This document shows, one piece after another, positions 1-8,500 of a stretch of DNA of 38,471 nucleotides (position 1 is the stretch's first letter; every line of letters starts with the position of its first letter). The position numbers and the translations under genes are program-made. The notes beneath the pieces were generated by a model that was not told the DNA's origin, made no database searches, and saw nothing but the letters and a program-made list of their open reading frames with translations. The stretch lies in contig CACYBB010000035.1 in the NCBI GenBank assembly GCA_902772585.1, forward strand, positions 1-38,471, in the 5' to 3' direction. The DNA is from an uncultured Bacteroidales bacterium (GTDB lineage: Bacteria; Bacteroidota; Bacteroidia; Bacteroidales; Bacteroidaceae).

Positions 1-76
1 GGGTGCCCGGACGGACTCGAACCGTCGACATTCAGAACCACAATCTGACGCTCTAACCAACTGAACTACGGGCACC
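1..76 (-). tRNA. tRNA-His (anticodon GTG)
   Basis: Read on the minus strand, the cloverleaf is complete. The acceptor arm starts GGTGCCCG and pairs with CGGGCACC. The D-arm contains GTTCAGTTGGTTAGAGC, the anticodon loop is TTGTGGT with anticodon GTG, and the T-loop is TTCGAGT. The acceptor stem has the extra 5' G pairing with the discriminator C that is typical of tRNA-His. One further C at position 1 may be the first base of an encoded CCA, but the window ends there. Confidence 0.96.
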
Positions 77-94
77 ATGTCGGTTTTGCGGGTG

Positions 95-126
95 CAAAGG
101 TACGGGAAAAATTTGGATTGACCAAA
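95..126 (-). promoter_or_regulatory. Promoter of tRNA-His
   Basis: On the minus strand TTTG (123-126) is followed after 20 bases by TACCTTTG (95-102), a close match to the Bacteroidetes sigma-70 consensus TTTG-N19-TAnnTTTG. It ends 18 bases before the tRNA. Both boxes lie inside the inverted repeat at 100-138. Confidence 0.7.
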
Positions 127-144
127 TTATTCCCGTACTTTTTT
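100..144 (+). terminator. Hairpin with T-tract, rho-independent terminator candidate
   Basis: GTACGGGAA (100-108) pairs with TTCCCGTAC (130-138), and an inner ATTTGG/CCAAAT stem (111-116/122-127) extends it. Six Ts follow at 139-144 on the plus strand, so the orientation suits a plus-strand transcript entering from the left edge of the window. The hairpin could also stop minus-strand secG transcription, although there the T-run lies inside the stem. It coincides with the tRNA-His promoter. Confidence 0.5.
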
Positions 145-154
145 CCGAAAAACT

Positions 155-556
155 TTAGTTTGCAGGCTGTGCAGGTGCTGCGGGAGCCTCTGCAGCGGGT
201 GCATCAGCAGCGGCAGGAGCCTCTGTTGCGGGAGCAGCAGCGTCCTTGGTCTGGCTGGCACCGAAGCCGGGCAGATTGTTAGGATTGGTGACAGGGTTCT
301 CGATACCTTCCATCACTGAGCTGTCGGTAGTTGCAGTAGGAGCAACCCATGCGCAGATGATGCTGATGACAACCATGCTGACAGCGAGTGCCCATGTAGC
401 CTTCTCAATGAAATCGGTGGTCTTGCGAACACCTGCTACCTGGTTGTAGCCAGCGAAACTGGATGACAGACCGCCACCCTTAGACTCTTGAATCAGCACG
501 ATACCAATCATCAGTACGGCTGCAAGTACGATAAGAATTACAAATAATGTGTACAT
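155..556 (-). CDS. secG: Preprotein translocase subunit SecG
   Basis: 133-aa inner-membrane protein. It is the small accessory subunit of the SecYEG channel that assists SecA-driven protein export. The N-terminal membrane segment (about residues 2-22) is followed by the SecG hallmark LIQESKGGGLSSSFAG, and a second membrane segment covers about 52-72. The C-terminal ~35 residues are a low-complexity Ala/Pro tail, common in Bacteroidetes SecG and probably cytoplasmic. It is the last gene of the minus-strand run sigma-54 activator, lptE, TPR-like protein, secG, with only 17 bases separating it from the preceding gene, which suggests co-transcription. The order lptE/TPR/secG is familiar in Bacteroidales. 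Confidence 0.95.
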   Translation of the reverse strand: MYTLFVILIVLAAVLMIGIVLIQESKGGGLSSSFAGYNQVAGVRKTTDFIEKATWALAVSMVVISIICAWVAPTATTDSSVMEGIENPVTNPNNLPGFGASQTKDAAAPATEAPAAADAPAAEAPAAPAQPAN

Positions 557-573
557 AATGTTTTGATTTTAAA

Positions 574-1317
574 TTATTTAATTTTTGAACTATTCTTGTT
601 GTTTATAATGAGTTTCTCGAGGAAGCGCATCTGGTCGGCAAAGTAGGCATTCTTCTGCGGATACTTGCTGCTGAGACGGCTGATGATGTCGAGGGCTTTC
701 TGGTAGCGTCCCTGCTTGATGTAGATGCGTGCCAGGGTCTCGGTGAAGTACTCCTCGTCATTGTCGTCGCTGTCTGGCTGACTGTCGTCGTAGTCGTCCT
801 GTGGCAGGTCGAGCGTGATGCGTCCTTGTTCCTGTTGCAGGAAGTTGTCGATGAGGTCGTGACCTTTCAGCTGTGGGGCATCGTCTGTGGCGACATCGCC
901 CTCTGTATCCAGCAGGTAGGCCACGTAGTCGATGGCTGCATCGGCTGGGGTGGGGCGACGCTTCTTGCTCTTCGGCTCCTCGTCCTCGGGGATGGACTCG
1001 AGGAAGTTGTCGATGAGGTCGATGGTGCGACTTGTCTGGCTGTCGGCTTCCGGCTTTTGTTTCTTGGCCTTGGGCTTCTGGCGCAGCTGGTAGTGGGCAG
1101 CCTCGACCATGTTGAAGATGACCTTTCGGTCGGTAATGTAGAGGGCGGCACGGCGTAGTTCCTCGTCGAAGGCGGCATCGTGGAGCAGATAGAGATTCTG
1201 CAGCATGAGCAGTCGCGCCGTCTGGAAATACGGATTCAGCGCCAATAGCGAACGCAACTCGTACAGCGTGTCGCGGTCGAGTCGCTCCGGGTGGTTGATG
1301 AGTTCCGTTATTTCCAT
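574..1317 (-). CDS. Conserved hypothetical protein with C-terminal TPR-like repeat
   Basis: 247 aa, no signal peptide or membrane segment, so probably cytoplasmic. The N-terminal part (about 1-80) is helical and begins MEITELINHPERLDRDTLYELRSL. The middle is acidic and low in complexity (KPKAKKQKPEADSQ, later a DDYDDSQPDSDDNDEE stretch). The C-terminal ~45 residues contain LARIYIKQGRYQKALDIISRLSSKYPQKNAYFADQ, a good single tetratricopeptide motif. It lies between the LptE-like lipoprotein and secG, a placement that is recurrent in Bacteroidales, but I do not know a function. A scaffold role is a guess from the TPR motif alone. Confidence 0.85.
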   Translation of the reverse strand: MEITELINHPERLDRDTLYELRSLLALNPYFQTARLLMLQNLYLLHDAAFDEELRRAALYITDRKVIFNMVEAAHYQLRQKPKAKKQKPEADSQTSRTIDLIDNFLESIPEDEEPKSKKRRPTPADAAIDYVAYLLDTEGDVATDDAPQLKGHDLIDNFLQQEQGRITLDLPQDDYDDSQPDSDDNDEEYFTETLARIYIKQGRYQKALDIISRLSSKYPQKNAYFADQMRFLEKLIINNKNSSKIK

Positions 1318-1360
1318 ATCTTAACTCTTACTTCTTACATCTTACATCATCCATCACACA

Positions 1361-1885
1361 TCACCAGTTCGCCACAGTGGCATTGAATATCTGGTCGCAG
1401 ATGTCCTTACACATCTGGGTGACGAGTTCTTCCTGCACGTCGGTGAGTGTTCGGGTGGTCTCGTAACTCTGTGTGGCGGTAAAGGTGCGCTCAAAGTCTT
1501 CCGAGTGGTTGACATTATTGGTGAAACGCACATTGACAGTCATGGAGAGCTCCGTCTGGGCTGAATAGCCTTCGGCGCTCACTGACTTGTTGCGCTGCTG
1601 GTATTGCGTGATTTCACCCTCTATCTTCAGGTCGCCGTTACGCTTGACCTGTGTCAGACGGGTGTGTGAGGTGAACTGGTCGCGCAACTGGTTGTTGAAC
1701 ATGGGTTCCATGGGACCCCACACATAACTGGAACGGATGGGGAATTCGGCTATCTGGATGGTCTTGGTCTTGCTATAGTCGATGCTGGCTCCGTTGAACT
1801 TGTAGCTCACGGAACAGGCGCTGACTGCCAACAGCCAAAGGCCAAAGGCTAATAGCTTATATGTCGTCTTACTTCTCCAGTCCAT
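1361..1885 (-). CDS. lptE: LptE-like outer-membrane lipoprotein
   Basis: 174 aa. It has a lipoprotein signal peptide with lipobox LLAVSAC, Cys about residue 24, so it should be lipidated and sorted to the outer membrane. The mature part fits the Bacteroidetes LptE family, whose known role is to plug the LptD translocon that inserts lipopolysaccharide. Typical cues are the start SVSYKFNGASIDYSKTKTIQI, the central IEGEITQY strand, and a long C-terminal helix (VQEELVTQMCKDICDQIF). The start codon overlaps the 3' end of the upstream sigma-54 activator gene by 17 bases, implying translational coupling. The hydrophobic core of its signal peptide is encoded by a short repetitive sequence (see findings). 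The assignment is by family resemblance. Confidence 0.85.
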   Translation of the reverse strand: MDWRSKTTYKLLAFGLWLLAVSACSVSYKFNGASIDYSKTKTIQIAEFPIRSSYVWGPMEPMFNNQLRDQFTSHTRLTQVKRNGDLKIEGEITQYQQRNKSVSAEGYSAQTELSMTVNVRFTNNVNHSEDFERTFTATQSYETTRTLTDVQEELVTQMCKDICDQIFNATVANW

Positions 1886-3092
1886 ATTGTTTCAGTCTGC
1901 GATAAAGGGTGCGGTCGCTGATGCCCAGTTCCATAGCGGCCTTCTTGCGATTGCCGCCATTGCGCTCCAAGGCTTTCTCCAACATCTGGCGACCGAGGTC
2001 GCTGAGGTTCAGGCTCTCCAACTCTGGCTCCACATACTCTTCAGCCTCGGCATCTTCGAGTGATGGTGTGCTGATGGGATGGATGGGTTGGATGGGTGAC
2101 AGCTGGGTTGTTGGTAATGGGGCCGCTGGTGCGTGTTTGGTGACCTGTACGTCCTCCATCTGTTTCTTCAGGGTACTCATCTCGCGGCGCATGTCGTTGA
2201 CATTCGAGCGCAGCTCGAAGAGAATCTTATAGAGTATCTCACGCTCGTTCTCAAACGAGTGTTCACCCTCGCTATGGATGGTTGCCAACTGGGTGGTCTC
2301 CTGGTCCTGCGGGATGAAGCGTGCCAGAATCTCCGGCGTGATCTGTCGTTCGGTGCTGAGGATGGATATCTGTTCGGTGATGTTCTTCAATTGGCGCACA
2401 TTGCCTGGCCACTTATAGCGCATCAGCAACTGCTTGGCGTCGTCGGTAAGCACCACCTTGTCCATGCGGTATTTCTCGGCCATCTGCATGGCAAAGAGAC
2501 GGAACAAAAGCACGATGTCCTCGCCACGCTCACGGAGTGGGGGCATCTGGACGGGTACCTGGTTCAGACGATAGTAGAGGTCTTCGCGGAAGCGGCCCTC
2601 GCTGATGGCCTGTCGGATGTTGACATTGGTGGCTGCCACGATGCGCACGTCGGTCTTGCGAATCTCTGTGCCGCCTACGGGGATATACTCTCCATTCTCC
2701 AGCACACGCAACAGACGGGCCTGGGTGGCCATAGGCAGTTCGCCCACCTCGTCGAGGAAGAGCGTACCCTTGTTGGCAACACCGAAATAACCTGGCGAGT
2801 CGTTGATGGCACCTGTAAACGAACCCTTCACGTGACCAAAGAGCTCGGAATCAATGGTGCCTTCGGGGATGGAGCCGCAGTTGATGGCGAAGTATTTCTC
2901 GCGACGACGTGGCGAATTGTCGTGAATGACACGAGGGATAATTTCCTTACCCACACCGCTCTCACCCACGATGAGCACACTGAGGTCAGTCGGCGCCACC
3001 TGTAATGCGACGTCGAGCGCGCGATTCAATGCCTCGCAGTTGCCCACGATATTGTAGCGCTGTTTGATGCTCTGTAACTCAGTTGTTTTCAT
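1869..3092 (-). CDS. Sigma-54-dependent transcriptional activator (AAA+/Fis type)
   Basis: 407-aa bacterial enhancer-binding protein that would remodel sigma-54 RNA polymerase by ATP hydrolysis. The AAA+ domain starts almost at the N-terminus: Walker A GESGVGKE at 43-50, GSFTGA loop (the usual GAFTGA with A to S) at 90-95, Walker B GTLFLDEVGELP at about 109-120, then DVRIVAATN and the arginine-finger region FREDLYYRLN. A Fis-type helix-turn-helix closes the protein (GNRKKAAMELGISDRTLYRRLKQ). There is no N-terminal receiver, GAF or PAS domain, so its activity is not controlled by a fused sensor. A long Pro/Ser/Gln linker (about 300-350) joins the AAA+ and DNA-binding parts. It heads the lptE/TPR/secG run, as in other Bacteroidales. 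Confidence 0.93.
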   Translation of the reverse strand: MKTTELQSIKQRYNIVGNCEALNRALDVALQVAPTDLSVLIVGESGVGKEIIPRVIHDNSPRRREKYFAINCGSIPEGTIDSELFGHVKGSFTGAINDSPGYFGVANKGTLFLDEVGELPMATQARLLRVLENGEYIPVGGTEIRKTDVRIVAATNVNIRQAISEGRFREDLYYRLNQVPVQMPPLRERGEDIVLLFRLFAMQMAEKYRMDKVVLTDDAKQLLMRYKWPGNVRQLKNITEQISILSTERQITPEILARFIPQDQETTQLATIHSEGEHSFENEREILYKILFELRSNVNDMRREMSTLKKQMEDVQVTKHAPAAPLPTTQLSPIQPIHPISTPSLEDAEAEEYVEPELESLNLSDLGRQMLEKALERNGGNRKKAAMELGISDRTLYRRLKQYGLEK

Positions 3093-3118
3093 TCAGCCGT
3101 TTTTAGCCAATTTGGCCG

Positions 3119-3126
3119 CAAAGGTA
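3119..3126 (-). promoter_or_regulatory. -7 box upstream of the sigma-54 activator gene
   Basis: TACCTTTG on the minus strand, 26 bases before the start codon, matches the Bacteroidetes -7 element TAnnTTTG. I see no clear TTTG at the expected -33 distance. Confidence 0.45.
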
Positions 3127-3165
3127 CAAAGAAAATCTGACATAATGGCACACTTTGGCAGAAAT

Positions 3166-4311
3166 TTAACTTTCTTCCTCTGTTTCAGGCCCTTCAGACT
3201 TCTCTTTTTTGAACATATCCTTCGGACGAGGCTGTGCAAAACGGGCCCTGTTGCCGTCCTCTCGCTTCTCGTGGAACAGCTTTGGCAGCGGGTTCTTCAG
3301 CGGTTCGTCGTAGTTCTGACGATTGCGCCAGATGTCGATAGCCGTATAGATGGCCTGACGCAGGGAATTCTCGTCGGCCTTGCCCTGTCCGGCAATGTCG
3401 TAGGCAGTACCGTGGTCGGGCGAGGTGCGCACGATGGGCAGACCTGCTGTGTAGTTGACGCCATTGTCCAGGGCGATGGTCTTGAAGGGGGCCAGTCCCT
3501 GGTCGTGATACATGGCCAAGACGCCATCGAAGTAGTTATAGCTGCCAGAGCCGAAGAACCCGTCGGCAGCATAGGGGCCAAAGGCCTGGATGCCACTCTC
3601 TGCCAACTGTTCGATGGCTGGCTTGATGATGTCCTTCTCCTCAGCGCCCAGCAGACCATTGTCGCCAGCGTGGGGGTTGAGTGACAGCACGGCAATGCGT
3701 GGACACGAGATACGGAAGTCGCGACGCAACGCCTGATGGAAAATGGTAGCTTTCTCGATGATGGCCTCCTTGCTGATGGCTTTGGCAATGTCCTTGATGG
3801 GCAGATGAGTGGTGACGAGTGCCACACGCAGTGTCTCGTTCATCAAAATCATGAGTGCCTTCTTGCCGTCGCCCAAAGAGGTCTCGATATACTCGGTGTG
3901 TCCTGGGAAGTGGAAGCCCGGACTCTGGATGGTGGCCTTGTTGATGGGCGCCGTCACCAGTACGTCGTAGAGGCCGTTGCGATAGTCGGCCATAGTACGG
4001 TCCAGCGCACGGAAGGCGGCCTGTCCGGCTTCTGCGGAGGGTTGTCCCAGTTCTACCTTCGTCTCGTCATCGTGACACGCCAACAGGTTGAGACGTCCGT
4101 CGCGAGCGTCTTCGGCTTTGTTGATGATAGAGAAAGTAGTCTCCAGATTGAGTGCCTTCTTATGGTAGGCCGCAATCTTGGGCGAACCATAGATGATGGG
4201 TGTGCAAAGTTCGAGAATGGCTGGGTCTTGAAAGGCCTTCAGTATCACCTCGTAACCGACACCGTTGGTATCTCCTTGCGTGATGGCCACGCGAATTTTC
4301 TTTTCTTCCAT
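3166..4311 (-). CDS. pdxA: 4-hydroxythreonine-4-phosphate dehydrogenase
   Basis: 381 aa. PdxA oxidises 4-phosphohydroxy-L-threonine with NAD and the product decarboxylates to 3-amino-2-oxopropyl phosphate, a step of DXP-dependent pyridoxal 5'-phosphate synthesis in the cytoplasm. Family motifs are clear: N-terminal AITQGDTNGVGYEVILKAF, the substrate/metal region FPGHTEYIE, LSLNPHAGDNGLLG, and MYHDQGLAPFKTIALDNGVNYTAGLP followed by RTSPDHGTAYDIAG. The conserved metal-binding histidines are visible in these motifs. About 30 charged residues (EKREDGNRARFAQPRPKDMF...) extend beyond the usual end of the family and look disordered. It is downstream of rlmN, 36 bases away, separated by a CGTTATTT-type repeat. 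Confidence 0.95.
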   Translation of the reverse strand: MEEKKIRVAITQGDTNGVGYEVILKAFQDPAILELCTPIIYGSPKIAAYHKKALNLETTFSIINKAEDARDGRLNLLACHDDETKVELGQPSAEAGQAAFRALDRTMADYRNGLYDVLVTAPINKATIQSPGFHFPGHTEYIETSLGDGKKALMILMNETLRVALVTTHLPIKDIAKAISKEAIIEKATIFHQALRRDFRISCPRIAVLSLNPHAGDNGLLGAEEKDIIKPAIEQLAESGIQAFGPYAADGFFGSGSYNYFDGVLAMYHDQGLAPFKTIALDNGVNYTAGLPIVRTSPDHGTAYDIAGQGKADENSLRQAIYTAIDIWRNRQNYDEPLKNPLPKLFHEKREDGNRARFAQPRPKDMFKKEKSEGPETEEES

Positions 4312-4320
4312 AGCTTCTTT

Positions 4321-4375
4321 TTGTTATTTCGTGATAACGACATTACGTTATTTCGTTATTTCGATGGTTTCGTTA
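4321..4375. repeat. Low-complexity (CGTTATTT)n-type intergenic repeat
   Basis: Irregular reiterations of GTTATTTCGTGATAACG, ATTACGTTATTTCGTTATTTCG fill the rlmN-pdxA gap. The same vocabulary recurs at 9281-9353 and 34820-34858. Confidence 0.6.
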
Positions 4376-5421
4376 TTCATTTTTGCTGTTGACAGCAGGC
4401 CGCAGGCGGCAAAGATGTCCTGTCCGCGTGAAGCACGGATGGTCGTCGTGATGCCGTGAGCGGTGAGGTAGTCGCGCAGGGCTTCCATGCGCTTCTCGTC
4501 GGAGGCGGGCAGGTCAACATCAGGTATCTCGTGGAAACGGATGAGGTTGACGCGGCATTCCAGACCTTCCAGCAGTCGTACTATCTCGCGACCATAGAGT
4601 GGGGTGTCGTTAAGTCCGCCAAAGCAGATGTACTCAAACGAGCAGCGACGCTGGTGGGTGAAGTCATACTGCTTCAGCAGCGCTATGGTCTCCTCCAAAG
4701 GCATCGCTTTCTCAGCAGGCATCAACTGCAGACGTTGCTCGTGGAGTGGCGAGTGCATGGAGATGGCGACGTGACAGGGACTCTCGTCGAGGAACCGTTT
4801 CAGTTTGTTGCGAACGCCCACACTGCTGACAGTGATGCGCTTCGGGCTCCATTGCCAACCCCAGTCGGCAGTCATAATCTCTGTGACGCGCAGTACGGCG
4901 TCGAGGTTGTCCATGGGTTCACCTTGTCCCATGAAAACGATATTGGTCAGTTGGTCGACTTCGGGGAGTGTATAAATCTGGTTCAGGATGTCTGCGGCTG
5001 TGAGGTTGCCTTGCCAACCCTGCTTGCCCGTCTGACAGAACAGGCAGTTCATCTTACAACCTACCTGACACGAGACGCACAGCGTAGCGCGGTCGTGGTC
5101 GGGAATGAAGACTGTCTCAACGAAAAGCCCAGTTTTGTTAGTTGCGACTGAGTCGCACCATACGGGGAACAAATACTTTATCGTACCATCATTACTACGC
5201 TGGCAATCAATGGGTTCCATTGTGCCGACCTCATACTCTTCACTCAACAATTCGCGATTGCGCTTCGACAGATTGGTCATCTCGTCGATGCTCTTCACGT
5301 GTTTCTCGTATAGCCACTGAGCCACCTGCTTTGCGGTGAAAGCAGGCATACCTAAACTGCCGACAAGAGCCTTCAGCTCCGTCGGAGTAAGTCCCAAAAG
5401 TCGTTTCTTTTGTGGATTCAT
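4348..5421 (-). CDS. rlmN: 23S rRNA (adenine2503-C2)/tRNA (adenine37-C2) methyltransferase RlmN
   Basis: 357-aa radical-SAM enzyme that methylates C2 of A2503 in 23S rRNA and of A37 in some tRNAs. The radical-SAM cluster motif C-x3-C-x2-C is seen as GCKMNCLFCQTG (about residues 119-128). Other family signatures are FMGQGEPMDN, KRITVSSVG, and the C-terminal catalytic cysteine in SRGQDIFAACGLL. I chose the start at 5421 (MNPQKKRLLGL) because the open frame upstream encodes no family sequence and crosses low-complexity DNA. A TACCTTTG box lies only six bases upstream of this start, so the mRNA may be leaderless. It is divergent from the large fusion gene. Confidence 0.95.
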   Translation of the reverse strand: MNPQKKRLLGLTPTELKALVGSLGMPAFTAKQVAQWLYEKHVKSIDEMTNLSKRNRELLSEEYEVGTMEPIDCQRSNDGTIKYLFPVWCDSVATNKTGLFVETVFIPDHDRATLCVSCQVGCKMNCLFCQTGKQGWQGNLTAADILNQIYTLPEVDQLTNIVFMGQGEPMDNLDAVLRVTEIMTADWGWQWSPKRITVSSVGVRNKLKRFLDESPCHVAISMHSPLHEQRLQLMPAEKAMPLEETIALLKQYDFTHQRRCSFEYICFGGLNDTPLYGREIVRLLEGLECRVNLIRFHEIPDVDLPASDEKRMEALRDYLTAHGITTTIRASRGQDIFAACGLLSTAKMNNETIEITK

Positions 5422-5426
5422 GGGTG

Positions 5427-5434
5427 CAAAGGTA
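5427..5434 (-). promoter_or_regulatory. -7 box immediately before rlmN
   Basis: TACCTTTG on the minus strand, six bases from the chosen ATG. No clear -33 TTTG is visible; the upstream DNA is an A-rich repeat. Confidence 0.45.
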
Positions 5435-5508
5435 CTACAAAAAGATGAAAAATGAAAAATGAAAGATGAAAAAAATGCAGCCATCATATAATAATTCGTA
5501 ATTCGTAA

Positions 5509-5538
5509 TTTGTAATTCCTATTTTTTTTGTATCTTTG
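5509..5538 (+). promoter_or_regulatory. Promoter of the GT/DUF4922/SpoIID fusion gene
   Basis: TTTG (5509-5512), an 18-base spacer, and TATCTTTG (5531-5538), followed 31 bases later by the start codon at 5570. This nearly matches the Bacteroidetes consensus. Confidence 0.75.
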
Positions 5539-5569
5539 CACATTATTACACAACAAACAAGCAAAATTC

Positions 5570-8500
5570 ATGAAACAGAAGACTGATTGCTTCATAGCCT
5601 GCCAGGCATTGGACGACGTGATGCCTGCCGTAGAACAATTGCGCCGTAGCAGGGTAGTTCGGCATATTTTCCTGATGGTCAACGAAGAATTGGCAGCACA
5701 GATGGAGGCTCCCAAGGACTGCACGCTATTAGTGACGCAAAACCTGACGAGTAGCACTTTCGTGTCCTTGTTGGCTGAGCATGCTGTTGCATCATATGTC
5801 CTGTTGTGTCTGAAACCCTATGCCCTGCAATTGGGTGAATCGGCCCTGGAACGCATGATGTTGGTGGCTGGGGACACAGAGGCTGCCATGCTCTATAGCG
5901 ACCGATATGAAGTAAGATGGAAGACGGAAGAGGGAAAAAGCGAGCGTTGCTTGGAGCGTCACCCCGTCATCGACTATCAGGAGGGAGCACTGCGCGACGA
6001 CTTCGACTTTGGTAGTGTATGGCTGGTGCGTACAGATCTCCTGCATCAATATGTTGCCAGTGACCATGAGCGTGACTATCAGTATGCTGCTATGTACGAC
6101 TTGCGTCTGTTCTTGAGTCGTGAGGGCAGTCTGTTCCACCTGAACGAATACCTCTATGCTGAAGAAGAACGCGACCTGCGTGCCTCTGGTGAGAAGCAGT
6201 TTGACTATGTGAACCCTCGCAATCGCGAGGTGCAGATAGAGATGGAACAAGCCTGTACCGACTATCTGCGCAAGGTGAATGCGTTGGTCGATACCTCCTT
6301 GTGTCGTGATGTGGATTTTGCTGAGCAGGACTTCGACGTCGAGGCATCTGTCGTCATTCCCGTCTTCAACAGAGAAAAGACCATCAAGGACGCTGTAGAG
6401 AGCGCGCTGTCGCAGAAGGCGTCGTTCAAATATAATGTCATCGTTGTGGACAATCACTCTACCGACGGAACTTCAGAGATACTGTCCGGCTTGTCTTCGC
6501 AATATGACGACAAACTCCACATCATCGTTCCTGAGCGTACTGACCTCGGTATTGGTGGCTGTTGGAACGAGGCCATACAGAGTGACTTCTGTGGACGCTT
6601 CGCCGTACAATTGGATAGCGACGACCTCTACTCGTCGCCCAAGACACTTCAGACTGTTGTCGATGCGTTCTACGCACAGAAAGCAGCGATGGTGATAGGC
6701 TCCTATCGTATGTGCGACTTCGACCTGAATACCCTGCCTCCAGGACTCATTGATCATAAGGAGTGGACGGATGAGAACGGCCCTAATAATGCTTTAAGAA
6801 TCAATGGCTTAGGTGCACCTCGTGCATTCTTTACTCCATTGTTGCGACAGGTGGGGTTCCCTAACACTTCGTATGGTGAGGACTATGCCCTGGGACTGAT
6901 GTTCTCACGTCGCTATCGCATTGGACGTATCTTCACAGAGTTATATCTCTGTCGTCGTTGGGGTGGCAATAGCGATGCAGCACTATCAGTAGAGAAGGTC
7001 AATGCCAACAACCTTTATAAAGACCGTTTGCGCACGATGGAGCTGCATGCCCGTCAGCAGATGAACCAAGGTGCTGAAGATGTGCTGAGTGAGTCGCCGC
7101 TGATGCGCTTCTTCAATCGTCAGTTGCGGGTGTGGGGCGATGTTCGCCAGCGCTATCGTGATCTGGAAGGCGTGCAGACCCGTGAACTGGTTTCCGACAC
7201 GCTGACGATGACTGTCCAATGGAATCCTGCACGTATTGGTTCGACAGGTGCTAAGATTGATGCCAAGTCGATAGCCGAACGTCCTTGTTTCCTCTGTGCT
7301 AAGAACCGTCCAGCAGAGCAGATGCATCGCGTCATTGATGGTAAGTATGAGTTGCTGGTCAATCCGTTCCCCATTATGCCTGTCCACTTTACGCTGCCCA
7401 CACTGAAGCACCAGCCACAACGTGTCCTGCCAATGTATGACGAGATGTTGCGACTGGCCCAACGTAATCAGGACCTTACCTTATTATATAATGGTCCGCA
7501 ATGTGGTGCGTCGGCTCCAGACCACGCTCATCTGCAGGCTGTCTCGACGGGTTTATTGCCGTTGCAGACCTCTTGGCAGCGTCTGAGTCGTAACCTGTCG
7601 GAGGTAATCAAGACGGATGATGATAATGGCATCTGGCAGGTTGTGGACTATCCTTCTGCCGCCTTCGTCATCAAGACCAATAATACACAAGCCGCCGAAC
7701 GACTGTTCCGTCGTCTGTATGATACGCTGAAACTGCCTTTGCTGGCAGGTTGTCCGGAACCTATGATGAACATCATCATGTGGCGTTCTGGCGACCAGAT
7801 TCTCAGCGTGGTACTTCCTCGCAGGAAACACCGTCCTGATTGCTATACTGCCGAGGGTGACGCTCAGTATATCATCTCGCCAGGAGCAGTAGATATGGGT
7901 GGACTGATAATTACCCCACGTGAAGAGGACTTCCGCAGGCTAACGGCAGAGCAGATGGTAGCCATCTATCAGGAAATATCGCTGACACCCGACCAGGTTC
8001 AGCGCGTGGTAGAACACCTTCAGAAGAAGAGCGCGATGTCGTCGTCGGCATTGTTTACCTCTAAGGTTGAGCCAACCGTTACCGTTGGCATCGTGAGTGG
8101 TGAGAAGATTCATTTCTCGCTGAATACAGCCTATACTGCCAAGGGTGAGACCATCGTAGGCCATCAGGTGGTAGAGTTCTCTGAGGGAGGTATTCTGTGG
8201 AATGGCAATCAGTATCGCGAACTGACATTCACCCCACAGACTCCGCAGTCATCGTTCTCTCTGTATGATGTCACTATTGGTGTCAACTTCCATTGGGAAC
8301 GCAAGGAGACGCAGGTGTTCTTGGGAACATTGCGCTTGGTGGTAGAGAGCGACAAGATTGTGGCTATCAACGAGTTGCCGGTAGAGTCGTATCTGGCCTC
8401 CGTCATCAGTAGTGAGATGAAGGCTACGGCAGGTCTGGAACTGCTGAAAGCCCACGCAGTCATCAGTCGTTCGTGGCTCTTGGCACAGATGCAGCGCAGA

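Noticed and set aside
2133-3005. 290-aa open frame on the plus strand
   Set aside because: Lies antisense within the sigma-54 activator gene, whose motifs are complete; composition is that of a shadow frame.
5528-5569. Upstream ATG for the fusion gene
   Set aside because: It precedes the TATCTTTG -7 box, so it would not be in the transcript.
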